Both the position numbers and the translations under genes were made by a program. Shown here in pieces: positions 5,327 to 10,476 of a DNA stretch of 10,494 nucleotides (positions are counted from its first letter, which is position 1; every line of letters starts with the position of its first letter). The notes below the pieces were generated by a model. That model was not told the DNA's origin, did not search any database, and saw only the letters and a list, made by a program, of their open reading frames with translations. This DNA is from Nanobdellota archaeon (GTDB taxonomy: Archaea; Nanobdellota; Nanobdellia; SCGC-AAA011-G17; GW2011-AR20), in the NCBI GenBank assembly GCA_018819375.1, contig JAHJQH010000095.1:1-10494 (forward strand). Reading direction: 5' to 3'.

Positions 5327-6100
5327 ATGAGCCAGATAGAATTTTTTCCTTTATTAAGAAACAGAGAAAGTCCAAAAGAAAACCATATTAAGATTTACCG
5401 CAAAAAGTTAGTGGAAGAATATTTTAGGAGAGCGAGAATCCTGCAGGAAAAACAGACTTTCTATCCCATCAATACAGAAAGCCTTTTTTGTGGTTCGTTA
5501 TACGGTCTGTTGGCTGCCAATGAAAATTACAAAAATCAGATGAGCGCATATAATCTTCTTATTGAACAAGGACTTGACAACCCACAAAGCATCTTGAAAC
5601 AATTAGAACAATTTGAGGGGATAATCCTTAAGACTATGTATCCATTTCAGAGAGCAAGAAGGATGGTAGGGTTTTGTGAATGGTGGGAAGGGTCAGATCT
5701 TCCAGAAGAAATAGTGAAAGATGCATTGGCAGATAGAAAAAGAGAATTTGAATTAAGAAACAAGCTAACAGATGCTCCGGGAGTAGGATTAAAAACAGCT
5801 TCATTAATCTTAAATACTGCAGGTTATCAAAATGTTGTTCCTATAGACAGGTGGGTTATAAGATTTTTATATGGACGAGGCCTAATAAAAAATGATCCTA
5901 CTCAGAGAGGAGAAGACAAAAGTGGCGGGATTTCAAAGGGAATATTCTTGGAATGCGAAAAGAAACTTATTGAGGAAGCAAGAAAGATGAATGTTTCTCC
6001 TTTGGAATACCAACTGGCAGTATGGTGTGCACATTCAAGATATAAGGGGATTCCGGACGAACAACTGGAGATTCCAATGTCGCGTAGCAGTAACCTTTAA
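5327..6100 (+). CDS. HhH-GPD superfamily DNA glycosylase/AP lyase
   Basis: This 257-residue protein is a predicted base-excision repair enzyme that removes a damaged base and may nick the abasic site. The helix-hairpin-helix LTDAPGVGLKTASLILN (residues 147-163) has the G-V-G-x-K-T-A pattern with the lyase lysine K156. It is followed by the catalytic aspartate D174 in VPIDRWVIRFL, the spacing seen in Nth/OGG-type enzymes. The C-terminal segment holds single cysteines but no C-x6-C-x2-C-x5-C cluster, so it lacks the Fe-S cluster of endonuclease III. Its layout is nearer to the OGG/AGOG branch. Target base is unknown. The ATG is chosen over the TTG at 5285 because of the TATA-like box. It lies between DUF655 and uS13, where ksgA often sits. 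Confidence 0.78.
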   Translation: MSQIEFFPLLRNRESPKENHIKIYRKKLVEEYFRRARILQEKQTFYPINTESLFCGSLYGLLAANENYKNQMSAYNLLIEQGLDNPQSILKQLEQFEGIILKTMYPFQRARRMVGFCEWWEGSDLPEEIVKDALADRKREFELRNKLTDAPGVGLKTASLILNTAGYQNVVPIDRWVIRFLYGRGLIKNDPTQRGEDKSGGISKGIFLECEKKLIEEARKMNVSPLEYQLAVWCAHSRYKGIPDEQLEIPMSRSSNL

Positions 6101-6103
6101 AAA
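6095..6103 (+). promoter_or_regulatory. TATA-like box of the uS13-rpoD unit
   Basis: CTTTAAAAA overlaps the end of the glycosylase gene. Its centre is 32 bp before ATG 6131 but only 8 bp before ATG 6107, so it favours the downstream ATG as the real start of uS13. Confidence 0.45.
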
Positions 6104-6130
6104 CCCATGATTTCTGTTATTCTTAATAAA

Positions 6131-6721
6131 ATGGATGAAACAAGAAAAGAAACACAAACAGGCAGCAAAATAGACAGAAAACTGGCAAAACACCAAGAAC
6201 AAAAGAAATGGAACAAACCGCAAACAAGCGAGCATAAACAGCCAGTTATAATGAGGAGCATTATCAGGATACACAACACGGACTTAGATGGAAACAAGGC
6301 AATTTATATGGCCTTAAAAAAGATAAAAGGAATAAGCTTTATGTTCTCAAATGCCATATGCAATCATCTCAAAATCTCAAAATCTAAAAAATCAGGGGAA
6401 TTAACACCTGAAGAAATAAAAAGAATTGAAAAACTAGTAGAAGATCCAAAAGAACTGCCTGACTGGATGCTAAACAGGAGAAAAGATATAGAAACAGGAG
6501 AGAACATTCATATTACAACAGCAAAACTAAGACTAACACTCGAATCAGACTTAAAAAAATTAAAGAAAATAAAAAGTTACAGGGGAATGAGGCACGCTTG
6601 GAATCTTCCGGTAAGAGGACAACGAACAAAAGCACATTTCAGAAGAGGCAAGAAAGTAGGCGTTGTGAAAAAGAAGATTGTACAAGCAAAGAAAAAATCA
6701 GATAAACCTGCAGGCAAGTAG
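6131..6721 (+). CDS. rps13: 30S ribosomal protein uS13
   Basis: The protein has 196 residues and is a component of the small-subunit head, contacting P-site tRNA and the large subunit. The family core begins at SIIRIHNTDLDGNKAIYMALKKIKGI and continues through helices to LESDLKKLKKIKSYRGMRHAWNLPVRGQRTKAHFR-like tail, with the diagnostic RG-x-RH-x-x-x-LPVRGQRT signature. About 40 residues before the core form a Lys/Glu/Gln-rich extension, and a Lys-rich tail ends the protein. An ATG at 6107 would add 8 residues, but the TATA-like box lies too close to it. It starts the uS13-uS4-uS11-rpoD string, with uS4 following after 6 nt. Confidence 0.94.
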   Translation: MDETRKETQTGSKIDRKLAKHQEQKKWNKPQTSEHKQPVIMRSIIRIHNTDLDGNKAIYMALKKIKGISFMFSNAICNHLKISKSKKSGELTPEEIKRIEKLVEDPKELPDWMLNRRKDIETGENIHITTAKLRLTLESDLKKLKKIKSYRGMRHAWNLPVRGQRTKAHFRRGKKVGVVKKKIVQAKKKSDKPAGK

Positions 6722-6727
6722 TAGAAA

Positions 6728-7318
6728 ATGGGCGACCCAAAAAGAAAAAGAAAAAAGTATGAAACGCCGACTCAGAAGTGGAACAAGGCAAGAATAGAAC
6801 AAGAAAGAACTATAATGAAAGAATACGGATTGAGAAACAAGAGAGAAATCTGGAAAACTCAGTCTATCCTGAGAAAATTCACGACCCAGGCAAAGAGATT
6901 AACAAGAACAACAGGTAAACAAAGAGAACTAGAAGAAAAACAAATGATGGAAAAATTAAAAAAGTTGGGATTGTTCAATACGATAACGACACTTGAAAAT
7001 GTCCTTGGATTAACAATAAACAACATTTTGGACAGGAGGCTTCAAACAATAGTATTCAAAAAAGGAATGGCAAGCTCACCAAATCAGGCAAGGCAGTTCA
7101 TAACACACGGGCACATTTGCATAGGTGACAAAAAAGTGAGTGTCCCGTCATACTTGGTACCAACAGAGGAAGAATCAGGAATAAAATATAAGGAAACCTC
7201 AAGTATAGCAAAAGAATCACATCCGGAAACATCCAAATTAAAAAAAGTAAAAAAACAAATAGAAAACAAGGAAACTTCGAAAATCCCAAGAAAAGAAAAA
7301 AATGAGAAGAGAAGATAG
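6728..7318 (+). CDS. rps4: 30S ribosomal protein uS4
   Basis: This 196-residue protein is a primary 16S rRNA binder of the small subunit. The N-terminal part (MGDPKRKRKKYETPTQKWNK, then REIWKTQSILRKF) is typical of archaeal S4. The S4 RNA-binding domain spans about residues 95-155: NILDRRLQTIVFKKGMASSPNQARQFITHGHICIGDKKVSVPSYLV. The last 40 residues (about 157-196) are a Lys/Glu/Ser-rich, low-complexity tail that looks disordered. The gene overlaps uS11 by 17 nt, so translation of uS11 is probably coupled. The uS13-uS4-uS11-rpoD order is the common archaeal one. Confidence 0.95.
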   Translation: MGDPKRKRKKYETPTQKWNKARIEQERTIMKEYGLRNKREIWKTQSILRKFTTQAKRLTRTTGKQRELEEKQMMEKLKKLGLFNTITTLENVLGLTINNILDRRLQTIVFKKGMASSPNQARQFITHGHICIGDKKVSVPSYLVPTEEESGIKYKETSSIAKESHPETSKLKKVKKQIENKETSKIPRKEKNEKRR

Positions 7319-7715
7319 GACAACAAGAGAACTAAAATGGGGAATAGCCCACTTGTATTCTAGTTACAATAATACGATTGTCCACATAACCGACATAACA
7401 GGAGCAGAAACAATTGCAAAAGCTTCAGGAGGCATGGTTGTAAAAACTGACAGGCTTGAGAGTTCTCCAACAGCAGCAATGGCCGCTGCGAAGATAGCAG
7501 CAGAACAAGCCAAGGACCATGGGATAAATGCTCTTCACATAAGAATAAGGGCACCAGGAGGACATAACGGACCTTCAAGTCCAGGTCCAGGAGCGCAATC
7601 AGCAATAAGGACATTATCAAGAGCTGGATTCAAGATAGGAACAATAGAAGATGTGACTCCTGTACCAAGCGATGGGTGCAGGAAAAAACATTTTAGAAGA
7701 GGGAGGAGAGTTTAA
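7302..7715 (+). CDS. rps11: 30S ribosomal protein uS11
   Basis: This 137-residue protein is a small-subunit platform component near the mRNA exit. The core begins KWGIAHLYSSYNNTIVHITDITGAET. It continues with the hydrophobic SPTAAMAAAKIAAEQAKDHGI helix and IRIRAPGGHNGPSSPGPGAQSAIRTL, then ends in the conserved IGTIEDVTPVPSDGCRKKHFRRGRRV tail. The start codon lies inside the uS4 tail. Its last codons contain GGGAGGAG (7701-7708), which serves as a ribosome-binding site for rpoD, starting 1 nt after the uS11 stop. Confidence 0.97.
   Translation: MRREDRTTRELKWGIAHLYSSYNNTIVHITDITGAETIAKASGGMVVKTDRLESSPTAAMAAAKIAAEQAKDHGINALHIRIRAPGGHNGPSSPGPGAQSAIRTLSRAGFKIGTIEDVTPVPSDGCRKKHFRRGRRV
7701..7708 (+). 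promoter_or_regulatory. Shine-Dalgarno site deciding the rpoD start
   Basis: GGGAGGAG inside the uS11 tail ends 8 nt before ATG 7717. It selects this ATG over the in-frame ATG at 7672, which would start deep inside uS11. Confidence 0.65.
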
Positions 7716-7716
7716 A

Positions 7717-8505
7717 ATGACAATAACAACCCTAAAAAAAGAAAAAAATAAACTAATTTTTACAATACAGGGAATCAATTATGTGACTGCAAACACCTTA
7801 AGAAGAATTATGACAGCAGAGGTTCCGACACTTGCAGTAGAGACAGTGGAGTTCACAAAAAATATGTCTGTCCTATATGATGAAGTAATAGCACACAGGA
7901 TAGGGTTAATTCCAATAAAAACAGATTTAAAATCTTACAATCTACGGGAAGAATGCAAGTGCAAAGGTAAAGGATGTGCAATGTGTCAATTGAAGTTTTC
8001 ATTAAAAGTAGCAGGCCCGTGCACCGTAATGTCGTCTGAGTTAAAAAGCAAAGATCCAAAATGCACACCTGCATATCCAGATATGCCAATAGTAACATTA
8101 GAGAAGAACAAAAAATTAGAGTTAACAGCAACAGCAAAATTAGGAAAAGGAAAAGAACATACTAAATTCATTCCAGGTCTTGTTTACTATAGGGCATACC
8201 CAAAAATTCAGATAAAAAGTTGTAATGAACCAGAAAAATGTGCAAGAGCGTGTCCAAAAAAGATACTGGAAGTAAAAAATCAAAAATTAATAGTCACAAG
8301 AATAGAAGAATGTGACCTTTGCAATGCGTGTTCAAATGCTTGTCCAGATTGCATAACAACAGGGCAAGAACAAGACAAGTTTATTTTTTTCATAGAATCT
8401 TGGGGCCAGCTTAGTCCAAAGGAAATTTTCCTGAAAGCAATCATTGTATTAAACAAAAAAGTAGATGAATTTGCAAAAGATTTAAAAAAATCAAAACCAG
8501 ACTAA
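7717..8505 (+). CDS. rpoD: DNA-directed RNA polymerase subunit Rpo3 (RpoD) with ferredoxin-like domain
   Basis: This 262-residue protein is the archaeal counterpart of Rpb3. It pairs with Rpo11 to form the alpha-like assembly platform of RNA polymerase. The N-terminal alpha-type core includes GINYVTANTLRRIM (19-32) and ETVEFTKNMSVLYDEVIAHRIGLIPI. A Cys-rich loop with C80, C82, C87 and C90 probably binds zinc. The inserted ferredoxin-like domain (about 165-215) has C199, C202, C205, C209-P, plus C169, C175 and C179-P. In the first half the second cysteine position (172) is proline. One [4Fe-4S] site (C199, C202, C205, C179) looks complete and the other looks degenerate. The start is set by the site at 7701. 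rpoD normally continues into eL18, but here a repeat block and a tRNA intervene. Confidence 0.95.
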   Translation: MTITTLKKEKNKLIFTIQGINYVTANTLRRIMTAEVPTLAVETVEFTKNMSVLYDEVIAHRIGLIPIKTDLKSYNLREECKCKGKGCAMCQLKFSLKVAGPCTVMSSELKSKDPKCTPAYPDMPIVTLEKNKKLELTATAKLGKGKEHTKFIPGLVYYRAYPKIQIKSCNEPEKCARACPKKILEVKNQKLIVTRIEECDLCNACSNACPDCITTGQEQDKFIFFIESWGQLSPKEIFLKAIIVLNKKVDEFAKDLKKSKPD

Positions 8506-8571
8506 CAATTTGCTCACACGCGAGCATCAGCGAGCAATGCAAGATGTCGCGAAGCGAGATCTGCTCCGAAT

Positions 8572-8610
8572 ACAAGGTAGGTTCACCTTGTGTGGGCGCA
8601 GGTTCACGCC
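8572..8610 (+). repeat. two hairpins with AGGTTC loops (distinct stems)
   Basis: The first is ACAAGGT (8572-8578), loop AGGTTC, ACCTTGT (8585-8591): a perfect 7-bp stem. The second has stem GGCG (8595-8598)/CGCC (8607-8610) closing a C-A mismatch and again the loop AGGTTC (8600-8605). The stems differ while the loop is the same. Confidence 0.6.
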
Positions 8611-8612
8611 AG

Positions 8613-8780
8613 GTCAGAGGTTCACACGCGAGCATCAGCGAGCATAAGGGGTTAGAAAACCCCTTTCCGTGGTCAGAGGTTCCTGACAGTCAGAGGTTCA
8701 CACGCGAGCATCAGCGAGCATAAGGGGTTAGAAAACCCCTTTCCGTGGTCAGAGGTTCCTGACAGTCAGAGGTTCCTGAC
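8613..8780 (+). repeat. 76-bp tandem repeat, two exact copies plus a partial third
   Basis: The copies are 8613-8688 and 8689-8764, identical over all 76 bases. A third partial copy starting at 8765 keeps GTCAGAGGTTC and joins directly to the CTGACA end. Each unit contains the GCGAGCATCAGCGAGCA motif, a perfect 8-bp hairpin AAGGGGTT/AACCCCTT with loop AGAA (8646-8665 in copy 1), and a GTCAG-AGGTTC-CTGAC hairpin (8672-8687, 8748-8763, and 8765-8780 in the remnant). Confidence 0.9.
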
Positions 8781-8789
8781 AAACTTTGC

Positions 8790-8808
8790 GGAGCTTTCGT
8801 AAAGCTCC
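8790..8808 (+). other. hairpin just upstream of tRNA-Leu
   Basis: GGAGCTTT/AAAGCTCC is a perfect 8-bp stem with loop CGT, ending 2 nt before the tRNA acceptor stem. It shares its stem sequence with the hairpin in intron 2 of tRNA-Ile (206-226). It could be a processing or leader structure. Confidence 0.5.
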
Positions 8809-8825
8809 ATGCGGGAGTGCCGGAG

Positions 8826-8960
8826 GCATAGTTTCAGAAAAATGCGAGCATAGCGAGCATAGCGGGCTGAAACCTTTGTGAGCACGCAGCGAACGAAGGT
8901 CTGATGTGTAAGCATCAAGAAGCCCTCTTCCTCGCCAGCTCAGGTTGGGCTGTGCCGGAG
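8826..8960 (+). other. tRNA-Leu intron 1 (D-loop, 135 nt)
   Basis: TGCCGGAG occurs at both edges (8818-8825 and 8953-8960). The BHB central helix CCGG (8820-8823)/CCGG (8955-8958) is perfect, with bulges AG|G and AG|T. It is followed by a strong intron helix CATAG (8827-8831)/CTGTG (8950-8954) extended by three G-U pairs. No outer exon helix forms, so this is a relaxed motif. Internal hairpins or alternatives: GTTTCAG/CTGAAAC (8831-8837/8867-8873), CCTTTGT/ACGAAGG (8873-8879/8893-8899) and TGATG/CATCA (8902-8906/8913-8917). It holds a 9-bp tandem repeat, GCGAGCATA, at 8844-8861. Confidence 0.78.
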
Positions 8961-8976
8961 TGGTCAAACGGGCTAG

Positions 8977-8994
8977 AGAATAAGATTCGGCCAA
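8977..8994 (+). other. tRNA-Leu intron 2 (anticodon stem 30/31, 18 nt)
   Basis: The 18 bases AGAATAAGATTCGGCCAA form an intron-side helix GAAT/ATTC with loop AAG. The central 4-bp helix is GGCT (8971-8974)/GGCC (8989-8992), with one G-U pair. The 3-nt bulges AG|A and AA|G give the cut sites. Only one outer base pair follows, so the motif is relaxed. Removal yields a perfect 5-bp anticodon stem and 7-nt loop, which is the main support. Confidence 0.68.
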
Positions 8995-9076
8995 GCTAAG
9001 GACCTAGTAGCTTAGTGCTTACACAGGTTCGAACCCTGTCTCCCGCAATTTTTTAAACTAGGAAAAAAAGATGTTT

Positions 9077-9090
9077 AGGAGAAAAACTTG
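9077..9090 (+). promoter_or_regulatory. Shine-Dalgarno site and TTG start of eL18
   Basis: AGGAG (9077-9081) lies 6 nt before the TTG at 9088. The eL18 protein begins exactly there and no in-frame ATG is available nearby, so TTG is taken as the start codon. A short out-of-frame ORF (ATG 9071) ends with the TGA at 9089-9091, overlapping the TTG. Confidence 0.55.
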
Positions 9091-9447
9091 AAAAAAACAA
9101 GATCAACAACAAGAGAACTAAAAGAATTGATTAACAACATAGAAACACATCCAGAAGCAAAAAAAACAAAATTCTGGGTGAGAATAGTCAAAGAACTAAA
9201 AAAGCCGGCAAGACAAAGGAGAAAAGTGAATCTTCACAAAATAAACAAGCACACAAGAGAACAAGAAACAGCAGTTATCCCGGGAAAAGTTCTCTCAGCA
9301 GGAGACCTGACAAAAGAAATAACAGTTGCAGCATACCAGTTCTCAAAAAAAGCAAGAGAAAAAATAAGCTCAAAAGGAAAAGTAATCACGCTGCAGCAAT
9401 TATTAAAAGAAAATTCAAAAGCAAAAAAAGTAAGGATAATAGGATGA
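9088..9447 (+). CDS. rpl18e: 50S ribosomal protein eL18
   Basis: This 119-residue protein of the large subunit is of normal archaeal length. It shows the N-terminal helices TTRELKELINNIETHPEAKK and FWVRIVKELKKPARQRRKVNLHKINKHTRE. The family core follows: TAVIPGKVLSAGDLTKEITVAAYQFSKKAREKI, and ITLQQLLKENSKAKKVRIIG at the C-terminus. The start is TTG with an AGGAG site. The uL13 start overlaps its stop by 4 nt (ATGA), which shows translational coupling. It is the first gene of the eL18-uL13-uS9-rpoN string, detached from rpoD by the repeat block and tRNA-Leu. A TTTTTTAAAC run at 9050-9059 may serve as its TATA-like box. Confidence 0.93.
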   Translation: MKKTRSTTRELKELINNIETHPEAKKTKFWVRIVKELKKPARQRRKVNLHKINKHTREQETAVIPGKVLSAGDLTKEITVAAYQFSKKAREKISSKGKVITLQQLLKENSKAKKVRIIG

Positions 9448-9860
9448 TAATAAACGCAGAAGATATGATACTTGGAAGATTAGCTACTTATGCAGCAAAA
9501 GAAGCATTAAGAGGAAAGGACATATTTATTGTAAACTGTGAAAAAGCAGTTATTTCTGGGTCAAAGAAGATGGTATTAGGGAAGTATCAGGAAAAAGTAA
9601 GGAGAGGAGCTCCGTTAAGAGGACCATACTTTCCAAGAATGCCTGATAAGATAGTAAGGAGAACAATAAGGGGGATGTTATCATACAAGAAAGAAAGAGG
9701 AAGAAAAGCACTTAGTAAGATAAAATGTTATATCTCTGTGCCAGAAGAATTAAAAAACAAGAAAATGGAAACAATAAAACAAGCGCATATCTCAAAAACC
9801 CAAAGCCTGAAATACGTTTCAGTAGGAAGAATATCACACTTATTAGGAGCTAAAGTTTAA
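9444..9860 (+). CDS. rpl13: 50S ribosomal protein uL13
   Basis: The 138-residue large-subunit protein shows the family pattern in order: INAEDMILGRLATYAAKEALRGKDIFIVNCEKAVISG (about residues 3-39), the GAPLRGPYFPRMPDKIVRRTIRGMLSYKKERGRKAL stretch (about 55-90), and a C-terminal tail with LKYVSVGRISHLLG. Length is slightly short but within the archaeal range. The ATG overlaps the eL18 stop (9444-9447), and the uS9 ATG follows after 2 nt. Confidence 0.95.
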   Translation: MIINAEDMILGRLATYAAKEALRGKDIFIVNCEKAVISGSKKMVLGKYQEKVRRGAPLRGPYFPRMPDKIVRRTIRGMLSYKKERGRKALSKIKCYISVPEELKNKKMETIKQAHISKTQSLKYVSVGRISHLLGAKV

Positions 9861-9862
9861 AG

Positions 9863-10267
9863 ATGCCGTCAATAGTCCATATATCAGGAAAGAGAAAAAG
9901 GTCAATTGCAAGAGCGACAATAAGAGAAGGAAAAGGCCAAGTAAGAATAAACAGTAAGTTGGTCTCAAATTATCGTCCTGAATTAGCAATGGAAAGAATC
10001 ATGGAACCTCTTCAGATTGCAGGTGATGAAATAACAAAAAAAGTAAAGATTGATGTAAGAGTAAAGGGCGGGGGCATAATGTCCCAGGCAGAAGCTTCAA
10101 GACTGGCAATAGCAAGGGCATTAGTGGCATATACAAAAAACAAGGAACTTGAAAAAGAGTTCATGTCTTATGACAGGCATTTAATAGTCGCTGACACAAG
10201 ACACAAGGAAGCGTGCAAGCCAAATGATTCCAAAGCAAGAAAAAAGAGGCAGAAAAGTTACAGGTAA
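9863..10267 (+). CDS. rps9: 30S ribosomal protein uS9
   Basis: This 134-residue protein is a small-subunit head protein whose C-terminal tail reaches P-site tRNA. The family features are HISGKRKRSIARATIREGKGQVRIN at the start, KVKIDVRVKGGGIMSQAEASRLAIARAL in the middle, and the basic tail DTRHKEACKPNDSKARKKRQKSYR ending in the expected K-S-Y-R. It lies 2 nt after uL13. Its stop region leads into an AAGGAGG site for rpoN 11 nt later. Confidence 0.97.
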   Translation: MPSIVHISGKRKRSIARATIREGKGQVRINSKLVSNYRPELAMERIMEPLQIAGDEITKKVKIDVRVKGGGIMSQAEASRLAIARALVAYTKNKELEKEFMSYDRHLIVADTRHKEACKPNDSKARKKRQKSYR

Positions 10268-10273
10268 GGAGGA
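10267..10273 (+). promoter_or_regulatory. Shine-Dalgarno site of rpoN
   Basis: AAGGAGG overlaps the uS9 stop codon and ends 5 nt before the rpoN ATG at 10279. It is the clearest ribosome-binding site in the window. Confidence 0.7.
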
Positions 10274-10278
10274 AAAAG

Positions 10279-10476
10279 ATGATAATCCCAATAAGGTGTT
10301 TCAGCTGTGGCCGCCCAGTGGCCCATTTATGGCAGAAGTATAAGGAAAAAACAGAAAAAGGCGAGGATAAAAAGAAAGTTCTCGATGAGCTCGGCTTAGA
10401 GAGATTTTGCTGCAGGGCACTTTTCATTTCTCATGTGGACTTGATAGAAGACATACAGCAGTTCAAAAAAGATTAA
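10279..10476 (+). CDS. rpoN: DNA-directed RNA polymerase subunit Rpo10 (RpoN)
   Basis: This 65-residue protein is the archaeal counterpart of Rpb10, a small zinc-binding subunit that helps assemble the Rpo3-Rpo11 platform. It opens with MIIPIRCFSCGRPVAHLW, giving C7 and C10, and carries the paired C44-C45 in RFCCRALF. Together these form the family's C-x2-C...CC zinc site. Length matches the family. It ends the eL18-uL13-uS9-rpoN string in this window; 18 nt follow with no further gene visible. Confidence 0.97.
   Translation: MIIPIRCFSCGRPVAHLWQKYKEKTEKGEDKKKVLDELGLERFCCRALFISHVDLIEDIQQFKKD

Larger units (their letters stand above)
8506..8810. other. non-coding, GC-rich repeat and hairpin block
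   Basis: I see no credible gene in these 305 bp. They are clearly richer in GC than the flanking genes. The block holds GCGAGCA motifs (8521-8536, 8629-8644, 8705-8720), a hairpin AGAT.TCGC/GCGA.ATCT (8542-8562), several AGGTTC-loop hairpins, a 76-bp tandem repeat, and a hairpin adjoining the tRNA-Leu gene (8790-8808). It may be a non-coding RNA, part of the tRNA-Leu leader, or an accumulated repeat element. Confidence 0.6.
8811..9047 (+). tRNA. tRNA-Leu with two introns (predicted anticodon AAG)
   Basis: Exons are 8811-8825, 8961-8976 and 8995-9047, giving an 84-nt mature tRNA without encoded CCA. The acceptor GCGGGAG pairs fully with CTCCCGC (9040-9046), with discriminator A9047. The T-arm ACAGG-TTCGAAC-CCTGT (9023-9039) is perfect. 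The D-region AG-T-GGTCAAA and a 15-nt variable arm (9008-9022) mark a class II tRNA, and A73 with this body fits leucine. After splicing, the anticodon stem is CTAGG/CCTAG with loop CTAAGGA, which has U33, R37 and A38 in place and anticodon AAG at 8998-9000. Adenosine at position 34 is unusual in Archaea, so the isoacceptor call depends on the exact 18-nt intron boundaries. A T-run after 9047 (TTTTTT, 9050-9055) may end the transcript. Confidence 0.83.

Noticed and set aside
8613..8780. CRISPR array
   Set aside because: The repeats are directly joined 76-bp units with no unique spacers and no cas genes nearby.
8506..8810. an insertion sequence or integrated element at the tRNA-Leu
   Set aside because: No transposase, integrase or flanking target-site duplication is visible; only repeats and hairpins.
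8811..8830. a stand-alone tRNA fragment or pseudogene at the 5' GCGGGAG
   Set aside because: It pairs perfectly with the 3' acceptor at 9040-9046 and removing one BHB intron restores a normal D-arm.
8749..8994. 81-residue minus-strand reading frame over the repeats and tRNA-Leu
   Set aside because: It runs through tandem repeats and the tRNA exons, so it is a by-product of the GC-rich structured DNA.
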